Positions 1 through 5,572 of a stretch of DNA of 5,572 nt are shown one piece after another. Under the pieces are notes generated by a model that saw only the letters and a program-made list of their open reading frames with translations, was not told the DNA's origin and did no database searches. A program made the translations under genes and the position numbers. Position 1 is the stretch's first letter. Each line of letters begins with the position of its first letter. Origin of the DNA: Bordetella parapertussis (GTDB taxonomy: Bacteria > Pseudomonadota > Gammaproteobacteria > Burkholderiales > Burkholderiaceae_C); NCBI GenBank assembly GCA_943328885.2, contig CALQBT020000206.1, positions 1 through 5,572 of the forward strand, given 5' to 3'.

Positions 1-653
1 AGGTGATGGGGTTTTCTGATCTCGTGCTGGTGCGCCCGCGCTTTGCCGACGTGCTGAGCCAGGAGGACACGGTGGCGATGGCCAGCGGCGCGGCCGACAT
101 CCTGGTGCGCGCGCGCGTCGTCGACAGCTTGGTCGAGGCACTGGATGGCATCAGCCACGCCTGCGCCACCGCGATGACGCCGCGCGACTTCGGTCCGCCC
201 ACCGCGGCGCCACGCGATCATCTGCCGGCGCTGGCAGCCCAGGTTGCCGGCGGGGTGCAACGGGTCGCTTTCGTGTTTGGCAGCGAGCGCTACGGCATGC
301 TCAACGAGGACGTTTGGCGCTGCCATGTCTGCCTGAGCATCCCCACCCATCCCGATTACGGCTCGCTCAACCTGGCGCAGGCGGTGCAACTGATCGCCTA
401 CGACTGGCGCTGCGCGCTGGGCGGCCACGCGGTGCTGGCGCGCACTGCCGAACCGGTGCCCGCCGATGGCGCCGAGGTGGCCGGTGCGCTGGCCCATTGG
501 CAACAGGTGCTCGAAGCGATCGGCTTTCTCGACCCGGCCGCGCCCAAGCGCCTGATGCCTCGGCTGCAGCAACTGATCAACCGGGCCCAGCCGACCCGCG
601 AGGAGCTGCACATCCTGCGCGGCATCGCGCGAGCGCTTGGCAAGCAGGTCTGA
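1..653 (+). CDS. trmJ: tRNA (cytidine/uridine-32)-2'-O-methyltransferase TrmJ, 5'-truncated by the window
   Basis: This is the SpoU/TrmH-type (SPOUT) methyltransferase that uses S-adenosylmethionine to 2'-O-methylate nucleotide 32 in the anticodon loop of several tRNAs, acting in the cytoplasm as a knotted homodimer. The reading frame is open from base 3, and the first visible residues, [14 protein letters not shown], match the segment that normally lies about 20-25 residues into the protein. The true start and the first SPOUT motif (NxGxxAR-like) therefore lie upstream of the window. The two other signatures are present: [12 protein letters not shown] (about bases 276-311) and [17 protein letters not shown] (about 339-389), which form the knot and cofactor pocket. 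A C-terminal helical region after about base 440 is typical of TrmJ rather than TrmH or RlmB. The TGA stop is at 651-653. cysE follows on the same strand after 73 bp. I am sure of the family; the exact target nucleotide is inferred from family membership. Confidence 0.9.
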   Translation, partial: VMGFSDLVLVRPRFADVLSQEDTVAMASGAADILVRARVVDSLVEALDGISHACATAMTPRDFGPPTAAPRDHLPALAAQVAGGVQRVAFVFGSERYGMLNEDVWRCHVCLSIPTHPDYGSLNLAQAVQLIAYDWRCALGGHAVLARTAEPVPADGAEVAGALAHWQQVLEAIGFLDPAAPKRLMPRLQQLINRAQPTREELHILRGIARALGKQV

Positions 654-726
654 GCGTTTCAGCCCGGACACCTGCAAGCCTTTTGATGACGTCATACACT
701 GGAAAATCCCTGGTCTGGAACCCATC
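654..726 (+). promoter_or_regulatory. AT-richer trmJ-cysE spacer with a 10-bp palindrome, possible cysE promoter/operator
   Basis: The 73-bp spacer has a clearly AT-richer core (681-707) in otherwise GC-rich DNA. That core contains the perfect palindrome ATGACGTCAT at 686-695. A TACACT hexamer at 695-700 resembles a -10 box, but no good -35 box stands 16-18 bp upstream of it, so the promoter call is weak. GGAA at 717-720, six bases before the ATG at 727, is a modest ribosome binding site for cysE. The spacer may instead be only a gap within a trmJ-cysE transcript. No rho-independent terminator follows trmJ. Confidence 0.3.
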
Positions 727-1506
727 ATGCTGAGCCGACTCCGTGAAGACATTGCCTGCATCCGAGAGCGCGATCCTGCTGCGCGCGGAACGTGGGAGGT
801 GCTCACTTGTTATCCGGGTCTGCATGCGGTGATCTGGCACCGCTGGGCCCATGTCGCCTGGCGCCATGGCTTTCAGTGGGCCGGTCGATTCTTGTCGCAT
901 CTGGGGCGTTTTTTCACCGGCATCGAGATCCATCCTGGTGCCACGCTGGGCCGTCGGGTGTTCATCGACCACGGCATGGGCGTGGTGATCGGCGAGACTG
1001 CCGAGATCGGCGACGACTGCACGATTTACCAGGGCGTGACGCTGGGGGGCACCTCGCTGGGCCGCGGCACCAAGCGCCATCCGACGCTGGGCAAAGGCGT
1101 GATCGTCGGCGCCAATGCGCAGGTGCTGGGTGGTTTCCTGGTCGGCGAAGGTGCCCGCATTGGCTCGGGCGCGGTCGTGATGAAGGCGGTGCCTGCGGGC
1201 GCCACCGCGGTGGGCAACCCGGCGCGCATCCTCCAGGCTGCAGCCGACACGCAGCGCGAATCGGTCGCAGCCAAGATGGGTTTCTCCGCCTATGGTGTTA
1301 CGCAGGGTGACGACCCGGTGTCACAGGCGATGAAAGGCTTGATCGACAGCGCTGCGGGCCAGGAGCATCAGATCGCGCTGCTGTGGCAAGCGATCGAGAA
1401 ACTGTCGTCGGGCGCGCGCGAACTGCCGGGCGATCACTGCGTGCCGCAGGATGCGCGCACCACCGAGAACTTCGACGCTGAAGGCTTGAACCGACTGGTC
1501 AAGTGA
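727..1506 (+). CDS. cysE: Serine O-acetyltransferase CysE
   Basis: CysE transfers acetyl from acetyl-CoA to L-serine to make O-acetylserine, the committed step of cysteine synthesis in the cytoplasm. From the ATG at 727 the product is 259 aa. It has a short N-terminal helical part ([19 protein letters not shown]...), then a left-handed beta-helix of hexapeptide repeats from about residue 66 to 170. Active-site signatures are IEIHP (E67, where E. coli CysE has the catalytic D143), FIDHGMG with D81 and H82 (E. coli D157/H158), and KRHP with H118 (E. coli H193). The segment ending GNPARIL closes the helix. About 88 further residues follow, a long tail known from betaproteobacterial CysE proteins, without a recognised domain and ending in LVK. 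I chose 727 over an in-frame TTG at 637, because 637 lies inside trmJ and would add 30 residues unlike the family. The gene converges on mog with a 30-bp gap. Confidence 0.95.
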   Translation: MLSRLREDIACIRERDPAARGTWEVLTCYPGLHAVIWHRWAHVAWRHGFQWAGRFLSHLGRFFTGIEIHPGATLGRRVFIDHGMGVVIGETAEIGDDCTIYQGVTLGGTSLGRGTKRHPTLGKGVIVGANAQVLGGFLVGEGARIGSGAVVMKAVPAGATAVGNPARILQAAADTQRESVAAKMGFSAYGVTQGDDPVSQAMKGLIDSAAGQEHQIALLWQAIEKLSSGARELPGDHCVPQDARTTENFDAEGLNRLVK

Positions 1507-1536
1507 GTCTGCGTCTAGCCCAATGCTTGCGCGGCT

Positions 1537-2151
1537 TCAAGCGCGCGGCGCGCGCTGCGCGCTCTTGGGCCTGAAGGCCCGGCACAAGGAGTCGTCGGTT
1601 TCGAGGTAAGGCCCACCGATCAGGTCGATGCAGTAGGGCACGGCAGCGAAGATGCCGGGCGCTGGCGGTTCGGCCTGCGGCAGCCCTTGCAGTGTCTCGG
1701 CGATGGACTTGGGCTGGCCCGGCAGGTTGATGATCAGCGCTTTGCCGCGGATCACCGCGACCTGGCGCGACAGGATTGCGGTGGGGACGAAACGCAGGCT
1801 GATGCTTCGCATCTGCTCGCCAAAGCCCGGCATCAGCTTGTCGGCCACGGCCAGCGTGGCTTCGGGCGTGACGTCGCGCGGTGCCGGCCCGGTGCCGCCA
1901 GTGGTCAGGACCAGGTCGCAGCCGACCTGGTCGACCAGGTCGCACAGCGCGGCACTGATGCGGTCCTGTTCATCGGGTATCAGCCGGGTTTCCCAGTGGA
2001 TTGGATTTTTCAGTGCACGCGACAGCCAGTCGCGCAGCGCCGGCAGCCCCAAGTCCTCGTAGACCCCGGCCGAAGCCCGGTCGCTGACCGAGACCAAGCC
2101 TATCTTGACGGGCTCATACATCGGTTCGTGGGGGTTCGCAGCATCAGTCAT
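1537..2151 (-). CDS. mog: Molybdopterin adenylyltransferase MogA
   Basis: MogA activates molybdopterin by transferring AMP from ATP, giving the adenylated intermediate into which MoeA inserts molybdate; this is the late step of molybdenum cofactor synthesis in the cytoplasm. The 204-aa product is a single MoaB/Mog domain. It starts at IGLVSVSDRASAG (17-29) and has LIPDE with D60 and the signature TTGGTGPAPRDVTPEAT (83-99) with D93; these acids align with the essential D49 and D82 of E. coli MogA. It continues with INLPGQPKSI (141-150) and IFAAVPYCIDL (167-177), and ends near AFRPKSA as in E. coli. A second Met at residue 11 would give the E. coli length. The first ATG (2149-2151) is preferred because GAGGAAA (2161-2167, read leftward) precedes it by 9 bases, whereas residue 11 has no visible ribosome site. 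Its start overlaps the yjgA stop by 8 bases, so the pair is probably co-transcribed and translationally coupled. Confidence 0.94.
   Translation of the reverse strand: MTDAANPHEPMYEPVKIGLVSVSDRASAGVYEDLGLPALRDWLSRALKNPIHWETRLIPDEQDRISAALCDLVDQVGCDLVLTTGGTGPAPRDVTPEATLAVADKLMPGFGEQMRSISLRFVPTAILSRQVAVIRGKALIINLPGQPKSIAETLQGLPQAEPPAPGIFAAVPYCIDLIGGPYLETDDSLCRAFRPKSAQRAPRA
1540..1556. repeat. GC-rich perfect inverted repeat at the cysE/mog convergent end
   Basis: Eight-base arms AGCGCGCG and CGCGCGCT flank a single G. As RNA this allows a 7-bp stem with a 3-base loop. It lies in the last codons of mog, just inside its stop at 1537-1539. A second, weaker hairpin overlaps it on the left: GCTTG 1525-1529 with CAAGC 1538-1542. 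On the right, GGGCC 1567-1571 pairs with GGCCC 1576-1580. None is followed by a T-run on either strand, so a classical intrinsic terminator is not supported. The cluster could still help end or protect the two convergent transcripts, or simply reflect GC-rich codons. Confidence 0.35.
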
Positions 2152-2713
2152 CGGCGGGCGTTTCCTCTGGTTCGTCCGGATCTGCGGCTTGCTGCAACCA
2201 GGGCTTGATGAACTGGAACAACTCGCGGTAGCCGCGGCCGTTGCGCTGCTCGGGCGCGGTCGCAGCGTCCTTGCGCGCGGCGCGCATCAGGCTGCGCAGT
2301 TGCTGCAGGTCGCTCTTCGGATAGGTCTGGGCCCAGCGGGTGGCGGCCTCGTCGTCGGCCACCAGCTGATCACGCCAGAGCTCGACCTCATGCAGCAGCA
2401 GGGTCTGCTTGGCCGATCCCAGCTTGAAGCTGTCGACCGCCTCGCGCAGCGGCGCGGCGTCGGCAAAGCGCATCTGCTTGCCGATGTACTGCAGTTGCCG
2501 GCGCTTGCCCTCGAAGCTGCGGGTGCGGTGGTATTGCTCGATGGCGTCGCGCAAGATCTCTGGCATCGGTGTGTCGGCCAATCGCCTGGCCGGCAACTCG
2601 ACCAGTTCCTCGCCCAGCGCCTGTAGCAGATGGGCCTGCTGCTTGAGCTTGGTCTTGCTCGGGCGTTCAGGCTGGTATTCGATCACCGGAGGGTCTTCAG
2701 GGCTTGGGCGCAT
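2144..2713 (-). CDS. darP: Ribosome biogenesis factor YjgA/DarP (DUF615)
   Basis: YjgA (renamed DarP) associates with late 50S ribosome precursors and helps large-subunit maturation in E. coli. The 189-aa product is close to the family's usual length and has the expected pattern. An acidic, disordered start leads into PSKTKLKQQAHLLQALGEELVELP (about 18-41), rich in helix. The family hallmark RRQLQYIGKQMR lies at 71-82, a helical middle segment follows, and KPWLQ stands near the end before a very acidic tail (EPEETPADD). The ATG at 2711-2713 is the only likely start, because an in-frame TGA stands three codons upstream (2720-2722) and the next Met is residue 50. No clear ribosome binding site precedes it. 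It lies head to head with pmbA, an arrangement also seen in E. coli, and leads the yjgA-mog pair. The function is inferred from family membership. Confidence 0.92.
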   Translation of the reverse strand: MRPSPEDPPVIEYQPERPSKTKLKQQAHLLQALGEELVELPARRLADTPMPEILRDAIEQYHRTRSFEGKRRQLQYIGKQMRFADAAPLREAVDSFKLGSAKQTLLLHEVELWRDQLVADDEAATRWAQTYPKSDLQQLRSLMRAARKDAATAPEQRNGRGYRELFQFIKPWLQQAADPDEPEETPADD

Positions 2714-2775
2714 GGGCCGTCATCGTGGCAGTGGATGGCTATCATTGTCGCCCACCCACGCCAGAGCAACCCCTC
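2714..2775. promoter_or_regulatory. Divergent yjgA/pmbA promoter region
   Basis: The 62 bp between the two start codons must hold the signals for both transcripts. Rightward, TATCAT at 2740-2745 matches five of six -10 consensus bases and lies 31 bp before the pmbA ATG. The hexamer 17 bp upstream of it (CCGTCA, 2717-2722) matches only three of six -35 bases and nearly touches the yjgA start. Leftward I see no convincing -10/-35 pair. AGAG at 2763-2766 is a weak ribosome binding site for pmbA. No clear operator palindrome is visible. Confidence 0.3.
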
Positions 2776-4149
2776 ATGTCCGGTTCCACCATTTCCCAGG
2801 GTTTTGCCTTCGACCGCGCGCAGTTCCAGCAAATCATCGACGACACGCTGGCAATTGCCAAAGGCCTGGGCGCGACCGACGCCGCCGCCGAGGTCAGCGA
2901 GGGCGCAGGTCTGTCGGTGTCGGTTCGCAAGGGCGAGATCGAGAACGTCGAGCGCAACCGCGACAAGTCGGTCGGCATCACGGTCTACGCCGGCCAGCGT
3001 CGCGGCAATGCCAGCACCAGCGATTTCTCCAGCGCAGCGCTCGAGCAGACCGTTCGCGCCGCCTTCGACATCGCCCGATTCACGGCCGAAGACCCTGCCG
3101 CCGGCCTGCCCGATGCCGAAGACCTCGCCAGCCCCGAGGTGGTCGCGATCGATCTCGACCTGTTCCATCCCTGGGCCTTGGACGCTGACGGCGCGGCCGC
3201 GCTGGCGCGGCGCTGCGAGGATGCCGCATTCGCCACCGACCGCCGCATCAGCAACAGCGAGGGCGGCGGCACCTCGGACCAGCAAGCGCATTTCTGGGCT
3301 GGTAACAGCCGGGGTTTCCGTGGCGGCTATGCCAGCTCGCGCCATTCGATCTCGGTCGCCCCGATTGCTGGCAAGGGCGCGAACATGCAGCGCGACGCCT
3401 GGTACAGCTCGCAGCGCGACGCTTTGGACCTGGCCTCGCCCGAGGCGGTAGGCCGCTACGCTGCCGAGCGCGCGCTGTCGCGCCTGAAGGGACGGCAGGT
3501 GCCGACCTGCGAGGTGCCTGTGCTGTTCGAAAACACGCTGGCCGCGGGCATGCTCGGTGCCTATGTCCAGGCCACCAGCGGCGGTGCGCTGTACCGGCGC
3601 GCGACCTTCCTGCTCGACAGCATCGGCCAGCAGGTGATGTCCGCACACATCGACATCGACGAGGACCCCATGATCCGCAAGGGCAAGGGCAGTGCGTCGT
3701 TCGACGACGAAGGGGTTCGAACGAGGTCGCGCCGGGCGCTCGACGCCGGGGTCGTGCAAGGCTATTTCCTGTCGACTTATTCGGCGCGCAAGCTCGGCCT
3801 GAAGACCACCGGACACGCCGGCGGCTCGCAGAACCTCAAGCTCAGCAGCCGTCTGACCCGGCCCGGCGACCACCTCGACGAGATGCTGCGCAAGCTGGGC
3901 CGCGGCCTGTTCGTCACCGAGCTGATGGGTCAGGGGGTGAACTACGTCACGGGCGACTACTCGCGCGGCGCCGCCGGCTATTGGGTCGAGGGGGGGCGCA
4001 TCCAACACCCGGTGCACGAGGTCACCATCGCTGGCAACCTGGGCGAGATGTTCAAGCAGATCGTCGCGGTCGGTGCCGACGCCTACACGATGGGCGGCAA
4101 GACCGTGGGCTCGATGTTGTTCGAGCGCATGAAGGTCGCGGGCAGCTGA
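2776..4149 (+). CDS. pmbA: Metalloprotease-related protein PmbA/TldE
   Basis: PmbA (TldE) pairs with TldD to form a cytoplasmic peptidase. In E. coli this heterodimer is needed for microcin B17 leader removal and for degradation of the antitoxin CcdA. From the ATG at 2776 the product is 457 aa, close to the usual 445-460. The N-terminal domain carries DAAAEVSEGAGLSVSVRKGEIE and SVGITVYAGQRRGNAST, typical of the TldD/PmbA N-terminal domain. The middle and C-terminal parts include SEGGG, PVLFENTLAAGMLGA, GYFLSTYSARKLG (about 329-341) and the family end HEVTIAGNLGEMF (414-426). It lacks the HExxxH zinc motif, as expected for TldE and unlike TldD, so it is not the catalytic half. tldD is not in this window. 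I rejected an in-frame TTG at 2704 because it overlaps yjgA and adds unrelated residues. The gene ends 28 bp from the end of the convergent kpsS. Confidence 0.95.
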   Translation: MSGSTISQGFAFDRAQFQQIIDDTLAIAKGLGATDAAAEVSEGAGLSVSVRKGEIENVERNRDKSVGITVYAGQRRGNASTSDFSSAALEQTVRAAFDIARFTAEDPAAGLPDAEDLASPEVVAIDLDLFHPWALDADGAAALARRCEDAAFATDRRISNSEGGGTSDQQAHFWAGNSRGFRGGYASSRHSISVAPIAGKGANMQRDAWYSSQRDALDLASPEAVGRYAAERALSRLKGRQVPTCEVPVLFENTLAAGMLGAYVQATSGGALYRRATFLLDSIGQQVMSAHIDIDEDPMIRKGKGSASFDDEGVRTRSRRALDAGVVQGYFLSTYSARKLGLKTTGHAGGSQNLKLSSRLTRPGDHLDEMLRKLGRGLFVTELMGQGVNYVTGDYSRGAAGYWVEGGRIQHPVHEVTIAGNLGEMFKQIVAVGADAYTMGGKTVGSMLFERMKVAGS

Positions 4150-4177
4150 CAGGGATTACACAGCCGCGACAAGCGCT

Positions 4178-5473
4178 TCAGGTCTGCAGCATCATCTGGC
4201 CGTCGGAGGGCTGCTGCGCCGCCACGCAGCTTGCAGCGTTCGCTGCTGGCGTGGCGCCAGCGGGCGTCCAGAACACGCCACTGGCGAGCGGCGAATCGCG
4301 CAGTCGGCGGTAGAAGTTACCGTTGATCTGGGTGCTCGCCACCAGAAACTCGTGGAATTGCCTGAGCAGTTCTTGGTCTGGCTTGAAGCTGGGTGCGTCG
4401 GCCCAGAAGCTGTGCATGTCGCCGCGGTAGGTGAGCCCTTCGACGTCGAAAATTGCCTTGCCGCAGACCTTGGTCGATCGGCCATGGTGTAGGGCCTGCA
4501 GTCCGGCCGTGCTGTTGATCACCACCACGCCGCGGGCGTGACTGAGCAACGCTGGCAGGTGCTGGTCGTGTAGGTACAGGCAGCGATCGCCCAGGCCCAA
4601 CTGCTTGGCCAGGCGTCGTATCAGGCGCGAATAGTCGCCATGGGCGCGGTCCATCGGGTGGTGCTTGATCACCAGCAGGGACTCGGGCGGCGCATGTCCG
4701 GCGAACGAGACCATGACGGCCTCGATGAAGGCGGCCACGTCGGGGTAGGGTGAGTGGTTACGGATCTGCGCGTCGCCGCGCACTTGCAGTGGCACCAGGA
4801 AGTAACGCCCGCTGTCGGTGACGGTCAAGCGCTCTTGCAGGCCGCGCTCGCGCAAGGCCAAGCAGGCTTTGCGCCAAGCGCCGCGCAGCCAGCGTAGCGC
4901 CTCCGCCGCGTCGAGCGCGCGGTGGTGCTCGTAGTGGGGGTAGGCGCGCCGGCCCAGTGTCGCGGCTGCGGCGTACAGCACCGACCACAGTGCGCCGTGC
5001 CAGTACGCGTTGCCCACGCGTTCGGGACTATCAGGGGCCAACCGGTCGTCGCGGCGGTACCGTCCGGGCAGGCGGGGCAGGCGCGAGTGGCCGTTGACGC
5101 CGAAGCGTTCCAGTGTGATGTAGTCGGGGCGCACATAGCCTTCCTCGAACACGCCGAGCTCCAGGTCGCGGCGCAGCGTGATCTCGCGCGCCACACGATG
5201 GAGAGGCCGACAGTCGCCGAACAACAGCACCACGTCGACCTGCCAGCGGTCGATCAGCAACTCCAGCGCTGCCGGCCACTGGTCGATCGTTCCTCGGAAA
5301 GCGTGCGCGCCGCGCCGGTAGAACAAGGCATCGCCGGCATTGAAATTGACCTTCTGCACGGTGGCACCGGCCTGGCGCAGATCGTTGGCGAGGCGGCTGA
5401 AGAACGGCCCCATCGGGCCCTGCAGCAGCAGGACCGTGTGGCCAGCGAACCGAGAAAGACCGCCGTCTATCAT
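4178..5473 (-). CDS. kpsS: Capsule polysaccharide lipid-linker Kdo transferase KpsS
   Basis: KpsS-type proteins add the first beta-Kdo residue to the phosphatidylglycerol-derived anchor of capsules exported by ABC transporters; KpsC then extends the short poly-Kdo linker. They act at the cytoplasmic face of the inner membrane. The 431-aa product carries the family's features in order: QGPMGPFF (18-25), FGDCRPLHR (85-93), EEGYVRPDYITLE (110-122) followed by GVNGHS, RYFLVPLQV (223-231), HSPYPDV (240-246), KHHPMDR (270-276), the NSTAGLQALHHGRSTKVCG region (320-338), and TQINGNFYRRL (381-391). No signal peptide or membrane segment is evident. About 38 residues beyond 393 form an Ala/Gln-rich tail that I do not recognise. 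The ATG at 5471-5473 overlaps the stop of the upstream gene by four bases (ATGA), with GGGG at 5480-5483 as a possible ribosome site. The second codon is ATA, rare in such GC-rich DNA and set by this overlap. The family is secure; the exact glycosyl linkage is inferred. Confidence 0.93.
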   Translation of the reverse strand: MIDGGLSRFAGHTVLLLQGPMGPFFSRLANDLRQAGATVQKVNFNAGDALFYRRGAHAFRGTIDQWPAALELLIDRWQVDVVLLFGDCRPLHRVAREITLRRDLELGVFEEGYVRPDYITLERFGVNGHSRLPRLPGRYRRDDRLAPDSPERVGNAYWHGALWSVLYAAAATLGRRAYPHYEHHRALDAAEALRWLRGAWRKACLALRERGLQERLTVTDSGRYFLVPLQVRGDAQIRNHSPYPDVAAFIEAVMVSFAGHAPPESLLVIKHHPMDRAHGDYSRLIRRLAKQLGLGDRCLYLHDQHLPALLSHARGVVVINSTAGLQALHHGRSTKVCGKAIFDVEGLTYRGDMHSFWADAPSFKPDQELLRQFHEFLVASTQINGNFYRRLRDSPLASGVFWTPAGATPAANAASCVAAQQPSDGQMMLQT

Positions 5474-5572
5474 CGCTGACCCCAGCCCAGGACAGGGCGC
5501 AGCAGGCGCTGCAACAAGCTTGGGCCAGCGCTGGCGCTGCGCCAGCTCAGCAGGTCGGCCACTGCCTCCTCG
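5470..5572 (-). CDS. kpsC: C-terminal end of an upstream capsule gene, probably KpsC (partial)
   Basis: Reading leftward from base 5571, one frame stays open for 33 codons and closes with TGA at 5470-5472. This stop shares bases with the kpsS start codon (ATGA). The residues begin EEAVADLLSWRSAS and end with a basic, Leu-rich LLQRLLRPVLGWGQR. This has the look of the helical end of a KpsC-type poly-Kdo transferase, which typically precedes kpsS in such loci. The other frame in line with kpsS is also open but reads as unstructured Ala/Pro/Gly-rich sequence. The fragment is too short to identify by itself; the kpsC name rests on the 4-bp coupling to kpsS and on known gene order. Another capsule export or synthesis gene is possible. 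Confidence 0.55.
   Translation of the reverse strand, partial: EEAVADLLSWRSASAGPSLLQRLLRPVLGWGQR

Noticed and set aside
637..726. TTG at 637 as an upstream start for cysE
   Set aside because: It lies inside trmJ, and the extra 30 residues do not resemble CysE. The ATG at 727 begins with the family's usual residues ([10 protein letters not shown]).
2704..2775. TTG at 2704 as an upstream start for pmbA
   Set aside because: It overlaps the yjgA coding start and adds 24 residues unlike PmbA. The ATG at 2776 gives the normal length.
2683..4017. A 444-codon open frame on the minus strand, antisense to nearly all of pmbA
   Set aside because: It mirrors the strong GC codon bias of pmbA, starts with no ribosome site, resembles no family I know, and runs through the yjgA-pmbA promoter gap into yjgA. 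pmbA is clearly the coding strand.
4145..4195. Short GCTG...CAGC and CTGCAG repeats near the pmbA/kpsS ends as a terminator
   Set aside because: Only 3-4 bp pair, the stems are interrupted, and there is no T-run on either strand.
4922..5479. A 185-codon plus-strand open frame antisense to the 5' half of kpsS
   Set aside because: Its residues show only the Ala/Val/Gln-rich composition of a shadow frame, while kpsS carries full family motifs across the same bases.
1..5572. A novel defence, mobile or RNA-based system in the window
   Set aside because: Every stretch longer than 75 bp is covered by a recognisable gene. I saw no transposase, integrase, repeat array, tRNA, retron-like or toxin-antitoxin pattern.

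Overview
The window looks like a chromosomal segment of a GC-rich betaproteobacterium, most likely order Burkholderiales. This rests on the high GC in third codon positions, the short-N-terminus/long-C-terminus form of serine acetyltransferase, and the run trmJ-cysE / mog-yjgA / pmbA. The assignment is from recalled family sequences and gene order, not from a search.

Layout from left to right. A 5'-truncated tRNA 2'-O-methyltransferase gene (trmJ, to 653, +) is followed after 73 bp by cysE (727-1506, +), the first step of cysteine synthesis. CysE meets mog (1537-2151, -) tail to tail across 30 bp. The mog gene (molybdopterin adenylyltransferase) is the second gene of a two-gene unit read leftward: yjgA/darP (2144-2713, -) overlaps it by 8 bp. 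A 62-bp divergent promoter region separates yjgA from pmbA/tldE (2776-4149, +), the non-metal-binding partner of the TldD/TldE protease. pmbA ends 28 bp from the end of a capsule gene read leftward, kpsS (4178-5473, -). kpsS overlaps by 4 bp the last 33 codons of another gene (5470-5572, -), which is probably kpsC.

The left 4.15 kb is housekeeping: tRNA modification, sulfur assimilation, molybdenum cofactor, ribosome assembly and peptide processing. The right 1.4 kb is the downstream end of a capsule region of the ABC-transporter-dependent (group 2/3-like) type. KpsC and KpsS together build the poly-Kdo linker on the lipid anchor of such capsules. The housekeeping/capsule border therefore falls in the 28 bp between pmbA and kpsS.

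I found no RNA genes, insertion sequences, CRISPR arrays, attachment sites or undescribed system. All intergenic gaps are shorter than 75 bp. The observations most worth checking are a perfect 10-bp palindrome upstream of cysE, the cysE C-terminal extension, the gene-end inverted repeats between cysE and mog, and the kpsC-kpsS coupling.
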